A DNA stretch of 64,000 nucleotides from Bodonicaedibacter sp963693005 (GCA_963693005.1 OY843726.1:558001-622000), one strand, 5' to 3'; positions 44,721 to 54,856 are shown, numbered from the stretch's first letter. The notes: generated by a model from the letters alone, not told the origin. Program-made: numbers and translations.

Positions 44721-45859
44721 AACTTATTCTGACCAAAGATTAAATAGTGAACAATCACTGGCAATCGCTTGAGATACCCGGCCCTCTGCACAGAGGCTTT
44801 AGCATAAGCAGGATACACTGCTTTTTTACCCTCTTCCTCAAACATTATATGCAATTCACCCACTTTCTCTCCCAACTTAACTGGCGCCTCAATGGGGCCG
44901 GTAAAAACTAGCTCTGCCTTAGGCACCTCTCTAAGCTGCCTTGGTAAGGTAAGCACTATATCCGTATCCACAACCACATGAAGGTGGGGCTTGTTAGCCA
45001 TCCACGTATCTAGTGTTGCGACAGTTTGCCCCTTAGTAAATAAATGCACCTGATAGAAATTACGATACGCCCAATTCATCAAGACATCACTATAGCGATT
45101 ACGCTCTGACAAGCTCCGGCAACCATTAATAATCGCAAAAACACGGCGCCCCTCAACCTCTGAAGAAATCACAACTCCTTGACCTCCAGACTTTGAGTTT
45201 CCAGTCTTTAAACCATCCGCACCAGAAAACGAGTGCAGCGCACGATTTAAGCTTTTGTGTGTACCTTTTGCATAAACAAAAACCTTCTGTCTAAAAAACT
45301 TCTTATATTGAGGAAAATCTTCGTATATTTTTTTAGCCATTTTATATAAGTCAAAACATGTTGAGTAATGATTGGAGTCAGGTAATCCCGTAGCATTTAC
45401 AAAATAAGAGTCCTTACAACCAAACTCTTGAAGCTTCTGATTCATTAACTTAACAAACGCAGATTCACTCTCTGCTATATTTTCAGCAGCACAAATACAT
45501 GCATCATTTCCAGATGCCACAAACAAACCCTGCAGAATATCTGAAACGCTCACACTTCCTCCCTCAGGAAGATACATTTTTGAGCCCTCAGCCTTTGAGG
45601 CCTTTCGACTAATTTTAAACTGCGTATTTAAAGATATTTGACCTGCTTCAATAGCCTCAAAAATAAGATACGCTGTTAAAATTTTGGTCATAGAAGAGGG
45701 AACCATTTGCTGGTTTGCATTGTGATCCAACAATACTGTATTTGTATCAGCATCAATAACCAAAATCTGCCGTTTTCCCAAATCAATAGGCGGGGTTGTT
45801 TTTCCAGAAACGTCCGGTAACAGCAGAAAGCACGAAATCAAAAAAAATCTATTTAGCAT
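44717..45859 (-). CDS. dacA: D-alanyl-D-alanine carboxypeptidase (penicillin-binding protein 5/6-like)
   Basis: Removes the terminal D-Ala from peptidoglycan side chains and limits cross-linking. The 380-residue protein has a signal peptide (about 1-19), SxxK S56-K59 (SSMTK), SGN at 116-118, KTG at 218-220 and a C-terminal beta domain with a basic end that may anchor it. It precedes tmk in one transcript; the dac-tmk order is common in alphaproteobacteria. Confidence 0.92.
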   Translation of the reverse strand: MLNRFFLISCFLLLPDVSGKTTPPIDLGKRQILVIDADTNTVLLDHNANQQMVPSSMTKILTAYLIFEAIEAGQISLNTQFKISRKASKAEGSKMYLPEGGSVSVSDILQGLFVASGNDACICAAENIAESESAFVKLMNQKLQEFGCKDSYFVNATGLPDSNHYSTCFDLYKMAKKIYEDFPQYKKFFRQKVFVYAKGTHKSLNRALHSFSGADGLKTGNSKSGGQGVVISSEVEGRRVFAIINGCRSLSERNRYSDVLMNWAYRNFYQVHLFTKGQTVATLDTWMANKPHLHVVVDTDIVLTLPRQLREVPKAELVFTGPIEAPVKLGEKVGELHIMFEEEGKKAVYPAYAKASVQRAGYLKRLPVIVHYLIFGQNKL

Positions 45860-46017
45860 CTATATATTAACCATTTTTTGCACTATCATCATAAAGGGTT
45901 ATTTCTGCTTGTGCAAGAAATAGAAAAGTTTATGACATGTTTTACACTAAAATCTCCACCATATATTTACACTTTTTTAAGTCACTCTGCGTACAGTAAA
46001 CAAAAAAAGAGAATCCA

Positions 46018-47625
46018 ATGCTACAGCTGTTCGGCTGGCTCATATGCAGCCTCTGCCTCTTAGTGTCATCTTGTAGTCGCTACCCACTCCCAAATGAACA
46101 CGACCCATATAGCGGAAAAGTTCGCAAAGAATATGAAGATATTCTCTCAAAACCAAAAATTCAAAACGCAAAAACAGCTAAAAAGAAGAAACCTAAACTC
46201 TCACGTCCAAAGCCCGCGTTAGATGCAAAGTTTTACACAAAGGTTAGTTTTCAAATATCTGAAAAAGTCTCCCTTAAAGAAGCTATTTCTAACCTTTGCA
46301 AACAGGTGGGAGTTGATCTAGAAATGGTTGAAAACCCAGAAATGGCACTAACTTTTTCAGCTAGTAATACTGCTTTTATTGACATCATAAAGAGAATTAC
46401 TCGACTAGTGCGATGGAGATATCACTTAGACGGAGATTGTTTGAGGCTAGAAAAAGACACTCCTTTCTTAAAAAACTATAACATTCAGTTTCTATCTTTT
46501 CGCAGAGAAAGTAAAGACAGTGTTTCTGTTGCAACAAAGCTTCTAAATACCGACTCTGGCATTAGCGTCAACAATGGCTCCGATACTGCTATCCAATCTA
46601 CCACGACTTCCGACTTCTGGGAGGAGTTGTGCACTAGCTTAAATGTAATTCTAATGGATGAGCCCCATGCCAACAATAAACAGCCATTTGCTATACACAA
46701 ACAAGCCGGAATTCTAAGTATTTATGCAACATCGCAAAAACACGAAGTTATCCAAGCGTATCTAAAAAAGTTACGAACAATGGCAACTGCGCAAGTTTTA
46801 ATTGAAGCAAAGGTTGTAGAAGTTACTTTAAAAAATGAATATCGCAGCGGTATCAACTGGAGTTTCCTAAAAGATATTGCAGGAGGTAATTTTTCGCTAG
46901 ATGGCCTTTATGGCGGAGTAAAAAACGCTCAGGAAGGGCTTCTAATGAAGGCTAGCAAAGATCAAATGTCTAGTGTTTTTAATTTAATTGATAAATTTGG
47001 GACTACTCGCACCTTGTCTAGCCCAAGACTAACAGTTATGAACAACCAGCCCGCTATTTTAAAAGTTGTAGAAAATCATGTGTATTTTAATGTGAGATAT
47101 GACACATATCATCACCACTCAAAAACGCCTCAACACAATCCCGAGCCTTTTACCAATATCCAAAGTCAGGTTCAAACCGTACCTATTGGCTTAATTCTAA
47201 CAGTACAGCCCTCAATAGATATTGAGACAGGAGAAATTGTGATGGCTCTCCGCCCCACAATTTCAAGTCGAGCTCGGGGAGCAAAAGACCCTGCTGTTGA
47301 GTTAGCTGCCAAAAAACTAGGCCATGACATTGTATCGGAAATACCCGTCATTAAAATTGATGAAATTAACTCCGTCTTGCGAATCGACGATGACATGGTA
47401 ATACTTGGAGGAATGATGCAAGAGGTAGTTACCGACAATCAAAATGGGTTACCTGGACTAACAGACAACCCCATCTCCGGACTGATTTCTGACAAACAAG
47501 ATACTCGCAGAGTCAAAGAGCTAGTAATATTTCTTCGGGCCGTTCGATTAGATGAGGAGAATTCAACAATCGATACTGCAGATGAACGATTGTTAGAAAA
47601 CTTTGTTACGGACCCTCGGCCCTAA
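46018..47625 (+). CDS. Type II/III secretin-family outer membrane lipoprotein (MshL/PilQ-like)
   Basis: A secretin that would form an outer-membrane channel. The 535-residue protein has a lipobox LVSSC with C19, a low-complexity linker, N-terminal N-domains (EAISNLCKQVGVDLEMVENP), and the C-terminal secretin domain, with TLSSPRLTVMNNQPA and the VPIGLILTVQPS and DDDMVILGGMMQE motifs near 500. The order and lipid anchor resemble the MshL type of pilus biogenesis. No pilus, gsp or T2SS gene lies next to it: bolA is convergent, and only a tmk/dac unit is upstream. Its system is therefore unknown. Confidence 0.85.
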   Translation: MLQLFGWLICSLCLLVSSCSRYPLPNEHDPYSGKVRKEYEDILSKPKIQNAKTAKKKKPKLSRPKPALDAKFYTKVSFQISEKVSLKEAISNLCKQVGVDLEMVENPEMALTFSASNTAFIDIIKRITRLVRWRYHLDGDCLRLEKDTPFLKNYNIQFLSFRRESKDSVSVATKLLNTDSGISVNNGSDTAIQSTTTSDFWEELCTSLNVILMDEPHANNKQPFAIHKQAGILSIYATSQKHEVIQAYLKKLRTMATAQVLIEAKVVEVTLKNEYRSGINWSFLKDIAGGNFSLDGLYGGVKNAQEGLLMKASKDQMSSVFNLIDKFGTTRTLSSPRLTVMNNQPAILKVVENHVYFNVRYDTYHHHSKTPQHNPEPFTNIQSQVQTVPIGLILTVQPSIDIETGEIVMALRPTISSRARGAKDPAVELAAKKLGHDIVSEIPVIKIDEINSVLRIDDDMVILGGMMQEVVTDNQNGLPGLTDNPISGLISDKQDTRRVKELVIFLRAVRLDEENSTIDTADERLLENFVTDPRP

Positions 47626-47626
47626 C

Positions 47627-47893
47627 CTATTCTAATATCTCAATACGAACAGAATGTAATCCTATCTGAATTTCAGGTTGTAAAATTTCATAAATTTTTC
47701 TATGTTGATTAACCTTACTCTGAAACCTCAACTGATCTGATTTAATACGAACACCAATATGTGTAACATTACATATGATATCTACAACCCCTTTGTGCCC
47801 TCGATGCTCACCAGATTCATCCAAAACTTCTAAAAAATCTGGATTTAAGTCAGCTTGGATACGTTTTTTTATATCAGGAACAGAAATTTCCAC
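47627..47893 (-). CDS. bolA: BolA-family protein
   Basis: BolA proteins bind [2Fe-2S] clusters together with monothiol glutaredoxins. The 88-residue protein has LNPDFLEVLDESGEHRGHKG and the VRI...RKIYEIL fold segment. The start is a GTG at 47893, preceded by AAGG at 7 bases. It ends one base from the convergent secretin stop. A second bolA gene lies at 61767-61997, beside grxD. The J-domain gene is divergent from it, an arrangement also seen in other alphaproteobacteria. Confidence 0.9.
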   Translation of the reverse strand: MEISVPDIKKRIQADLNPDFLEVLDESGEHRGHKGVVDIICNVTHIGVRIKSDQLRFQSKVNQHRKIYEILQPEIQIGLHSVRIEILE

Positions 47894-47955
47894 AAATTAA
47901 CCTTGTTTCAAATATTTTCACCCCTACAATAGCAAAGTAATATAAGAATTGTCAT

Positions 47956-48507
47956 GTGGATGATGTGAAAATATGTGATTATGATACTTGCCAAGAAGAC
48001 GGCTTATATAGAGCTCCTAAATCCAGAGACCTTAGTAAGGAGTTTTTCTATTTCTGCTTAGATCATATTCGTGATTACAATAAATCATGGGATTATTTTT
48101 CTGGAATGACTGGCGCCGAAATACGAGCACACCAAATATCGGATATTACTTGGAGACGCCCCACCTGGTCTGAGAAGAAAACGAAAGCGTTTTTCTTTAA
48201 TACAACCGAGCATCCATTCTTTAATAAACCCATTGGGTTAATTACAGACAGTCAACAGGACAGAGCCCATATACCTCTGCCAAAACGTAATAGCTCAGAA
48301 GCCGCCGCCATGAAAGTGTTGGACATACCTAACTTAGACTCACACAAATTGATTAAAAAGCGCTATTTGTCTTTGGTTAAAACTTACCATCCTGACAAAA
48401 ATTCTGGCTGCCAAAAATCAGAAAATAAACTTAAAAAAATTACCGTTGCCTATCAAACACTAAGTAAATATTTGCGACGCTTTCAAACACAGCCCCTACG
48501 AAGGTAA
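47956..48507 (+). CDS. J-domain protein (DnaJ-like)
   Basis: A 183-residue protein with an N-terminal conserved part (CDYDTC..., then GLYRAPKSR and FCLDHIRDYNKSWDYFSG) and a C-terminal J-domain with HPD at 145-147. The pattern, including the FCLDHVREYN-type motif, is that of alphaproteobacterial J-domain proteins encoded beside bolA. Its Hsp70 partner is probably DnaK or HscA, by inference. The start is a GTG at 47956 with no strong ribosome-binding site; no in-frame ATG precedes the domain. It is divergent from bolA. Confidence 0.85.
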   Translation: MDDVKICDYDTCQEDGLYRAPKSRDLSKEFFYFCLDHIRDYNKSWDYFSGMTGAEIRAHQISDITWRRPTWSEKKTKAFFFNTTEHPFFNKPIGLITDSQQDRAHIPLPKRNSSEAAAMKVLDIPNLDSHKLIKKRYLSLVKTYHPDKNSGCQKSENKLKKITVAYQTLSKYLRRFQTQPLRR

Positions 48508-48620
48508 AGCTTCTGACAAATATAGCTATGCATATTTCGCACATCTTATATTCAGTCTATTGATACACATTGCAGCCAAATAACTTGACAGATTAGTCAA
48601 AAGAATGTGTAATGCAAAAG

Positions 48621-48651
48621 GAGATACTGAACCGGTGTTTTACAGTATCTC
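48621..48651. terminator. Bidirectional terminator between the J-domain gene and alaS
   Basis: GAGATACTG (48621-48629) pairs with CAGTATCTC (48643-48651) over a 13-base loop. A T-rich run follows on the plus strand and TTTT on the minus strand, so it can end both converging transcripts. Confidence 0.85.
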
Positions 48652-48656
48652 TTTCT

Positions 48657-51302
48657 TTATTTAATTAAATCTGACTTCAGAAGTACTATCGCCTCTGAAA
48701 TTTTAGATGAATTTGTACCCCCAGCTTGTGCAAAATCAGGCCGGCCTCCGCCTCCTTTTCCACCCAAAATTTCAGACAGCCTTCGGGCTATAATTACTGC
48801 ATCAAAAGCGCCAAGCTTATCTTTAGAAACTGTCACCACGATAGAAACCTTTTTATCTGTCTTTGCAAAAACAACCGCCACACCAGAAGAAACGGACCTA
48901 AGCAACGCATCCGAAGCGGATCTAAGTTCAGACGCTAACACATCCTCTAGTACCTTTATCCCAACTCTACCTCCACCCTTCAAATCAAAAGTTTCTACGT
49001 TGTCTCCCGCGGAAGTGTTAGCAACCTTTAATTTTAAGTTTTTTTCTAATTGTTTTATTTTGGAGGACACACCTTCAAATTTTTCAACAAGTTGATGCGT
49101 TGCACACTTTAACTTTGTATTTAAATCTTCAAGTATGAGGTCTCTATTATAGACATACTCCTCTGCTCGCTTACCTGCCACAGCCTCAATTCGTCTAACT
49201 CCCGAGGCAACGCTCGACTCTGATGTTATTTTAAACAAACCAATATCACCTGTAGCATTTACATGCGTTCCCCCACACAGCTCTGTTGAGTAAATTTTTT
49301 GCTGCACTTTATCGAATCCCATTGAAACAACTCGAACTGCTTCCCCATACTTTTCACCAAATAAAGCCGTTGCTCCAGCTTCTTTAGCTGCCCCAGGAGT
49401 TGTAATGCTTGTTTCAACTTTACTATTTTGACGCACATAAAAGTTTACCAAGTCCTCTACTTCTCTAAGCTGCTCTTTTGTAACTGCCCTAGGTTGACTA
49501 AAGTCAAAACGCAAACGCTCAGCAGTCACTAATGACCCCTTTTGCATAACGTGGCCCCCTAAAGTAATTTGTAACGCTTTATGTAACAAATGGGTTGCTG
49601 AGTGGTGGGATCTTAACTGCAAACGATTTTCATCATTTACTTTCATACGCACCAAATCAGATACAGAAAAACCGCCTTTTTTTACCTGTCCAAAATGTGC
49701 AAACAAGCCATTTCCACGCTTTTGCGTGTCTGAAACAACAAACTCAGAACCATTTTCTTGAAGAATGATACCAACATCACCTGCTTGGCCACCTGATTCT
49801 GCATAAAAAGGAGTTTGATTGCTAATAATTACAGCCTCATCCCCCTCATGAATAGATACCAAAGACTGAGAACTCTTAACAATCGCGCAAATCTTAGCCT
49901 CTGATTCTATAAGTGAGTATCCCAAAAAATCTGTCGCCCCAGCCGATTGTTCTACTTCAAACCAAATCGGATCTACTGCCAACTCTCCAGAACCAGACCA
50001 CTTTGCACGAGCCATCTCTTTTTGTTTCTTCATTTCTTGATCAAAAACACCTGTATCAACAGACTTTTCTTCACCTCGCATAATATCTTGAGTTAAATCT
50101 AAAGGAAACCCGTATGTGTCATAGAGCTTAAAAGCTACGTCTCCAGGCAATATTCCTCCCGCAAGAACCTTTGAGGAAGCATCTTGTAACAAAGACATAC
50201 CACGATCTAAAGTTGCCCTAAAACGTTCTTCCTCAAGCCTCATCATCTCAGTAATGACTGGCTGTGCACGCACCAAATCAGGGTAAGCCTCACCCATCGT
50301 CTGGATTAATACAGGAACCATTTGGTGCATTAATAAATCACTATATCCAAGCTTGTGTACATGACGCATAGCTCGTCGCATAATGCGACGCAACACATAT
50401 CCACGCCCATCATTTGAAGGAAGAACCCCATCTGATATTAAGAAACCACTAGAACGCAAGTGATCTGCAATTACTCGATGTGAAGACAAGAGATCTGGAG
50501 CCGAGTTTCCAGTAATATTTTGTGAAGTTTTAATAATGTCGGCAAAAATGTCGATCTCATAATTATTATGCTTTCCTTGCAAAAGAGCGGCTAAACGCTC
50601 AAGCCCAATTCCCGTATCAATAGATGGTTTTGGTAGGGGCACCTTCTTAATTGAACCATCTGTTTGCTTCAGTTGCTCAAACTGCATGAATACCAAGTTC
50701 CAGATCTCGATAAACCTATCACCATCTTCATTAGGACTACCAGGAGGCCCTCCAGGGATATGCTCTCCATGATCATAGAAAATTTCTGTACACGGACCAC
50801 ACGGCCCTGTATCTCCCATTGCCCAAAAATTATCATTTGTCGCAATGCGGATGATTCTATCATCTGAAAATCCTGCTATTTTTTTCCACAAAGTAGCCGC
50901 TTCATCATCATTATGAAATACCGTTACCAACAACCTAGAGGGATCTAATCCCAACTCTTTATTAATCAAACCCCATGCATAAGAAATTGCTTCTTCTTTA
51001 AAGTAATCCCCAAAAGAAAAGTTTCCCAACATTTCAAAGAAAGTATGATGGCGAGCCGTATATCCCACATTATCTAAATCATTATGTTTGCCACCTGCTC
51101 GTACACATTTTTGACTAGTAGTCGCGCGCGTATTTTTCGGCACATCCGCACCTACGAAATAATCTTTAAACTGCACCATTCCGGCATTTGTAAACAACAA
51201 AGTAGGGTCGTTCTGAGGAACTAAGGGACTAGAGTCCGTAACCTTATGCCCCAACTGCTTAAAATAGCTCAAAAATAGACTGCGAATATCGTTCGTTTTC
51301 AC
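48657..51302 (-). CDS. alaS: Alanyl-tRNA synthetase
   Basis: Charges tRNA-Ala and clears mischarged serine. The 881-residue protein has the class II catalytic core with motifs FTNAGMVQFKDYF and TARHHTFFEMLGNF, the editing domain HSATHLLHKAL and CGGTHV, and the C-terminal oligomerisation domain ending RPDFAQAGG. The order cckA-recA-alaS is conserved in alphaproteobacteria. The cognate tRNA-Ala gene lies close by at 55162-55237. Confidence 0.97.
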   Translation of the reverse strand: MKTNDIRSLFLSYFKQLGHKVTDSSPLVPQNDPTLLFTNAGMVQFKDYFVGADVPKNTRATTSQKCVRAGGKHNDLDNVGYTARHHTFFEMLGNFSFGDYFKEEAISYAWGLINKELGLDPSRLLVTVFHNDDEAATLWKKIAGFSDDRIIRIATNDNFWAMGDTGPCGPCTEIFYDHGEHIPGGPPGSPNEDGDRFIEIWNLVFMQFEQLKQTDGSIKKVPLPKPSIDTGIGLERLAALLQGKHNNYEIDIFADIIKTSQNITGNSAPDLLSSHRVIADHLRSSGFLISDGVLPSNDGRGYVLRRIMRRAMRHVHKLGYSDLLMHQMVPVLIQTMGEAYPDLVRAQPVITEMMRLEEERFRATLDRGMSLLQDASSKVLAGGILPGDVAFKLYDTYGFPLDLTQDIMRGEEKSVDTGVFDQEMKKQKEMARAKWSGSGELAVDPIWFEVEQSAGATDFLGYSLIESEAKICAIVKSSQSLVSIHEGDEAVIISNQTPFYAESGGQAGDVGIILQENGSEFVVSDTQKRGNGLFAHFGQVKKGGFSVSDLVRMKVNDENRLQLRSHHSATHLLHKALQITLGGHVMQKGSLVTAERLRFDFSQPRAVTKEQLREVEDLVNFYVRQNSKVETSITTPGAAKEAGATALFGEKYGEAVRVVSMGFDKVQQKIYSTELCGGTHVNATGDIGLFKITSESSVASGVRRIEAVAGKRAEEYVYNRDLILEDLNTKLKCATHQLVEKFEGVSSKIKQLEKNLKLKVANTSAGDNVETFDLKGGGRVGIKVLEDVLASELRSASDALLRSVSSGVAVVFAKTDKKVSIVVTVSKDKLGAFDAVIIARRLSEILGGKGGGGRPDFAQAGGTNSSKISEAIVLLKSDLIK

Positions 51303-51325
51303 GGAAAATTACCCCTTAGTATGTT

Positions 51326-52360
51326 TTATTCTGCAGACTTAGCGTCTTCAGACACCTCATCTCCCATTAGTTTTTCTGCTACCAAACCTGCGTTTTGGCG
51401 AATAGCCGCCTCAATACTTGCCGCAATATCTGGATTTTGCTTAAAGAATTCTTTTACATTTTCACGGCCTTGACCAATCCGACCGTCGTTATAGGAGTAC
51501 CAAGATCCAGATTTTTCAATCACACCAACCTTTACCCCCAAATCTACTAACTCACCCTCTTTGCTAATTCCAAAGCCATACATAATATCAAAATCAACCA
51601 CTTTAAATGGGGGAGAAACCTTATTCTTAACCACCTTCACTCTAGTCTGATTACCAACAATATCTTCTTTGTCTTTTATCGCTCCAATGCGACGAATATC
51701 GAGACGAACCGAGGAGTAAAATTTTAAAGCATTTCCACCTGTTGTTGTTTCTGGGTTGCCAAACATAACCCCTATTTTCTGACGAATTTGGTTAATAAAA
51801 ACAACCATACATTTTGATCTAGAAATTGACCCAGTCAACTTTCGCAAAGCCTGACTCATAAGGCGCGCCTGTAACCCCATATGAGAGTCACCCATGTCAC
51901 CCTCTAACTCAGCCCTAGGCACCAATGCAGCCACACTATCTACAACTACAACATCTACCCCACCAGAGCGCACCAAAGTATCTGCTATTTCTAGCGCTTG
52001 CTCACCAGCATCAGGCTGCGAGACCAAAAGATTCTCAATATTAACACCCAATTTTTTAGCATAGGCTGGGTCCAAAGCGTGCTCAGCATCCACAAAGGCG
52101 CAAACACCACCTTTTTTTTGCGCTTCAGCAATAACATGTAAGGTAAGTGTTGTTTTTCCTGAACTTTCAGGCCCATAAATTTCCACAATTCTACCACAGG
52201 GAAGCCCCCCTATACCCAGAGCAATATCCAGCCCTAGAGACCCTGTTGATACCGCTTCAATATTCAGCGTTTCATTTTGTCCCATACGCATAATAGAGCC
52301 CTTGCCAAATGCTCTCTCAATTTGACCCAAAGCAGCCTCTAACGCCTTTTGTTTGTCCAT
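51326..52360 (-). CDS. recA: Recombinase RecA
   Basis: Drives strand exchange in recombination and the SOS response. The 344-residue protein has Walker A GPESSGKTT at 63-71, VVVVDSVAALVPRAELEG with Walker B, and the SRSKCMVVFINQIRQKIGV L2 loop region. It follows cckA by 20 bases; no SOS box was evident in that short gap. alaS follows 23 bases later. Confidence 0.98.
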   Translation of the reverse strand: MDKQKALEAALGQIERAFGKGSIMRMGQNETLNIEAVSTGSLGLDIALGIGGLPCGRIVEIYGPESSGKTTLTLHVIAEAQKKGGVCAFVDAEHALDPAYAKKLGVNIENLLVSQPDAGEQALEIADTLVRSGGVDVVVVDSVAALVPRAELEGDMGDSHMGLQARLMSQALRKLTGSISRSKCMVVFINQIRQKIGVMFGNPETTTGGNALKFYSSVRLDIRRIGAIKDKEDIVGNQTRVKVVKNKVSPPFKVVDFDIMYGFGISKEGELVDLGVKVGVIEKSGSWYSYNDGRIGQGRENVKEFFKQNPDIAASIEAAIRQNAGLVAEKLMGDEVSEDAKSAE

Positions 52361-52380
52361 TGGTAACTATCCCTGTAAAA

Positions 52381-54732
52381 TTAGTTTAAAATATCTTTAA
52401 CCTTTAATGCCAAATCTTTCAAGTTAAATGGCTTTGGCAAAAAATGTATATTATCTTCATTATTAAGCTTTTTTCGAAACGAGTCTTCTGCATATCCAGA
52501 AATAAAAACCACCTTAACCTCAGGAAGTATTTGGCGCACTTCGTTAATCATTTGGGGTCCATCCATTCCAGGCATCACAACGTCGGTGATAATTAAATCT
52601 ATACTTTCTTCGCTATTTTTAACCGTTTCAACTGCATCTATACCATTCGCCGCCTCTATGACGTTGTATCCTTTATCTTTCAATGCACGCGCAGCGAACA
52701 TTCTCACCGCCTCTTCATCTTCTACTAACAAAATATTTGCTGTGCCTGTCAAATCACTTAGCTGTTTCTCCTCCATTTTCACATACTCTTCTTCTTTCGG
52801 CATATGGCGCGGGAAGAATATACGAAACATAGAACCTCTCCCAACCGTGCTATCCACAAAAATAAACCCTCCTGTCTGACGCACAATTCCATACACCGTA
52901 GAAAGCCCTAAACCTGTACCAGAACCTACTGATTTTGTAGAAAAAAATGGCTCAAAAATACGACCAACTATATCTGGTGTAATTCCACATCCAGTATCCT
53001 CAATATCAATAGACACATATTCTCCTGGAGGCATGCTATCATGGTTTTGAACAAAGTTTTTCTTGTTCAAAAAGTTAGATGTGGTGATTTTTAAAACACC
53101 ACTATTTTCCATAGCATCTCTAGCGTTAACCGCCAGATTAATTACAACCTGCTCAAACTGTCCCTTATCAACTTTTATAAACCATAAATCACGAGAGTGT
53201 TTAACTTTCAAGTCAATGGCCGGCCCCAACAATCTCCTAAATAAAGCCGAAAGCTCTGAAAGGGCGTCTGTAATATTAATAACCTGCGGTTGCAGTGATT
53301 GCTGCCTTGAGAAAGCGAGTAGTTGCCGAACAAGGCCTGCGGCCCTATTAGCATTTTGTTTAATTTGCATAATATCAGAAAACGACTGTTCAGCAGGGGA
53401 GTGTCTTTGAAGAAGCAAATCACAAAACCCTATCATAGCTGTTAATAAATTATTAAAATCATGAGCAACACCTCCAGCTAATTGGCCAACTGCCTGCATA
53501 CGCTGAGAGTGAACAAACTGCACCTCCATACGTTTTTGTTCTTCCTCGCTTACAAAATGAATAATAGAACCAATTGTTTTTCCTCCCTCTGTCAGCGTAC
53601 TAATGTATGCCGCCAGGTTGTCGTGTTTCCCCCCCTTCAAAGACACATCTACAACCTTTTGAGCTCCGCCTTTAACCAGAGTCTTGTTAATAGCTTCTAG
53701 AACTTTTTGCTTACACGAAAAATTTAAAAAAAGATCAAAGCTTCGCCCAGTCAAGTCGTCAGGAGCTTTCTGAAGCATAAGTGAATATTTTTGATTCACA
53801 GCCAGAATATTACGCTTTTCATCAATAAGCACTATACCCGTAGGGGCCTCTTCAAAGGCTGTTTTAAAATTTTCACTATCAAGTACCATTGACTGACGAT
53901 TGCGCTTACTTTTAAAAATAATAGAACAAGTTACGTATTCTCCGCTATCCAAAAGAACAAAGCGCTGAAACACTCGATAAAATTGCTTTCTTACCGAGAA
54001 ATAGTGTTCATAAACCTTACCCGTATTAATTTGAGCTGCTTCAGGAAAAAAAGAATGCATATCATCAGCCACATCCAAAACTTTAAACAAGTTAACTCGC
54101 TTAGAAGAAGAGCAATTGAACCACCCTTCTACCACCTTGTTCATGTATAGACACTCCCCCAACGAATTAATTGAAAAGACACCAACCGGGGATTTATCAA
54201 GCAACTGAGTAGTGGTTAAACCCCTAGAGTGAGGTTCCCCTTCCGCCTGAGATAGAGACATAACCGAAAAGATAAAAGAACTAAAGTCTTCCATCAAAGC
54301 TACCGCCGTCATCTGATATAAAGAAGACGGCGAGCCAGTCTTTGTATTGCTAATACTTAGAGAGCTCTGAACAAACCCATCTTCTCTTACTTTTTTTACT
54401 AAACTAGACAAAGCCATATCTAGTTTCTGACTTTTTGCTCCATCAACAAAGTGATCGTAAGCAACGTTTTTAAAAACCAACTGATTAGCGCTATTTAAAA
54501 CAAAAATCCCCTGAGGAAGCGCATTCATTCCTAACTGCAAAAAATCATACTTTTTGTATAAGTCGCTGTACCTGCCCCATACATATATAAGAACACAGAT
54601 AATGACCGCAAAGCACAAAAGCAAAAAGACCCCCCCTCCTCGAGAAATCTCCGAAGCAAAAAGGAGTACAGAGCCAAGCAGAAACAAGCCAACAAAAAAT
54701 GGAACTACGACAGATTTTAGCTTATATAACAT
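52381..54732 (-). CDS. cckA: CckA-type hybrid sensor histidine kinase
   Basis: CckA is the hybrid kinase that controls the cell-cycle regulator CtrA through ChpT. The 783-residue protein has two N-terminal membrane segments (about 8-28 and 33-52), PAS domains from about 65 to 395, H424 in the GGVAHDFNNLLTA box, ATPase N and G boxes (INLAVNARDAM, DTGCGI, GTGLGLSTVYG) and a receiver domain with D717 and K767. Position directly before recA-alaS matches the alphaproteobacterial order. ctrA and chpT are not in the window. A CtrA link with the flagellar operon is possible by inference only. Confidence 0.94.
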   Translation of the reverse strand: MLYKLKSVVVPFFVGLFLLGSVLLFASEISRGGGVFLLLCFAVIICVLIYVWGRYSDLYKKYDFLQLGMNALPQGIFVLNSANQLVFKNVAYDHFVDGAKSQKLDMALSSLVKKVREDGFVQSSLSISNTKTGSPSSLYQMTAVALMEDFSSFIFSVMSLSQAEGEPHSRGLTTTQLLDKSPVGVFSINSLGECLYMNKVVEGWFNCSSSKRVNLFKVLDVADDMHSFFPEAAQINTGKVYEHYFSVRKQFYRVFQRFVLLDSGEYVTCSIIFKSKRNRQSMVLDSENFKTAFEEAPTGIVLIDEKRNILAVNQKYSLMLQKAPDDLTGRSFDLFLNFSCKQKVLEAINKTLVKGGAQKVVDVSLKGGKHDNLAAYISTLTEGGKTIGSIIHFVSEEEQKRMEVQFVHSQRMQAVGQLAGGVAHDFNNLLTAMIGFCDLLLQRHSPAEQSFSDIMQIKQNANRAAGLVRQLLAFSRQQSLQPQVINITDALSELSALFRRLLGPAIDLKVKHSRDLWFIKVDKGQFEQVVINLAVNARDAMENSGVLKITTSNFLNKKNFVQNHDSMPPGEYVSIDIEDTGCGITPDIVGRIFEPFFSTKSVGSGTGLGLSTVYGIVRQTGGFIFVDSTVGRGSMFRIFFPRHMPKEEEYVKMEEKQLSDLTGTANILLVEDEEAVRMFAARALKDKGYNVIEAANGIDAVETVKNSEESIDLIITDVVMPGMDGPQMINEVRQILPEVKVVFISGYAEDSFRKKLNNEDNIHFLPKPFNLKDLALKVKDILN

Positions 54733-54805
54733 AATGTGATTTTCTTTTTTCTTAGCATTCTTACAGCTTTAAAAAAAACCTTCAACAAATATTCGTGGCA
54801 ATCTC

Positions 54806-54834
54806 TTGAAAGTCTCAAGATTTGTCCCCATTAT
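54806..54834 (+). promoter_or_regulatory. Possible promoter of the small 76-residue gene
   Basis: TTGAAA (54806-54811), a 17-base spacer and CATTAT (54829-54834), with the start 22 bases after. It overlaps a TCTTGA/TCAAGA inverted repeat. Confidence 0.35.
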
Positions 54835-54856
54835 CCTCTGTAGAAGGAGATCATTT

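Noticed and set aside
52586..53410. Plus-strand open frames inside cckA
   Set aside because: Antisense to the kinase and receiver domains; composition follows the opposite frame.
54797..54815. Sigma-54 promoter (TGGCA...TTG) before the small gene at 54857
   Set aside because: The spacing between the GG and GC elements is one base short and the GC is absent.
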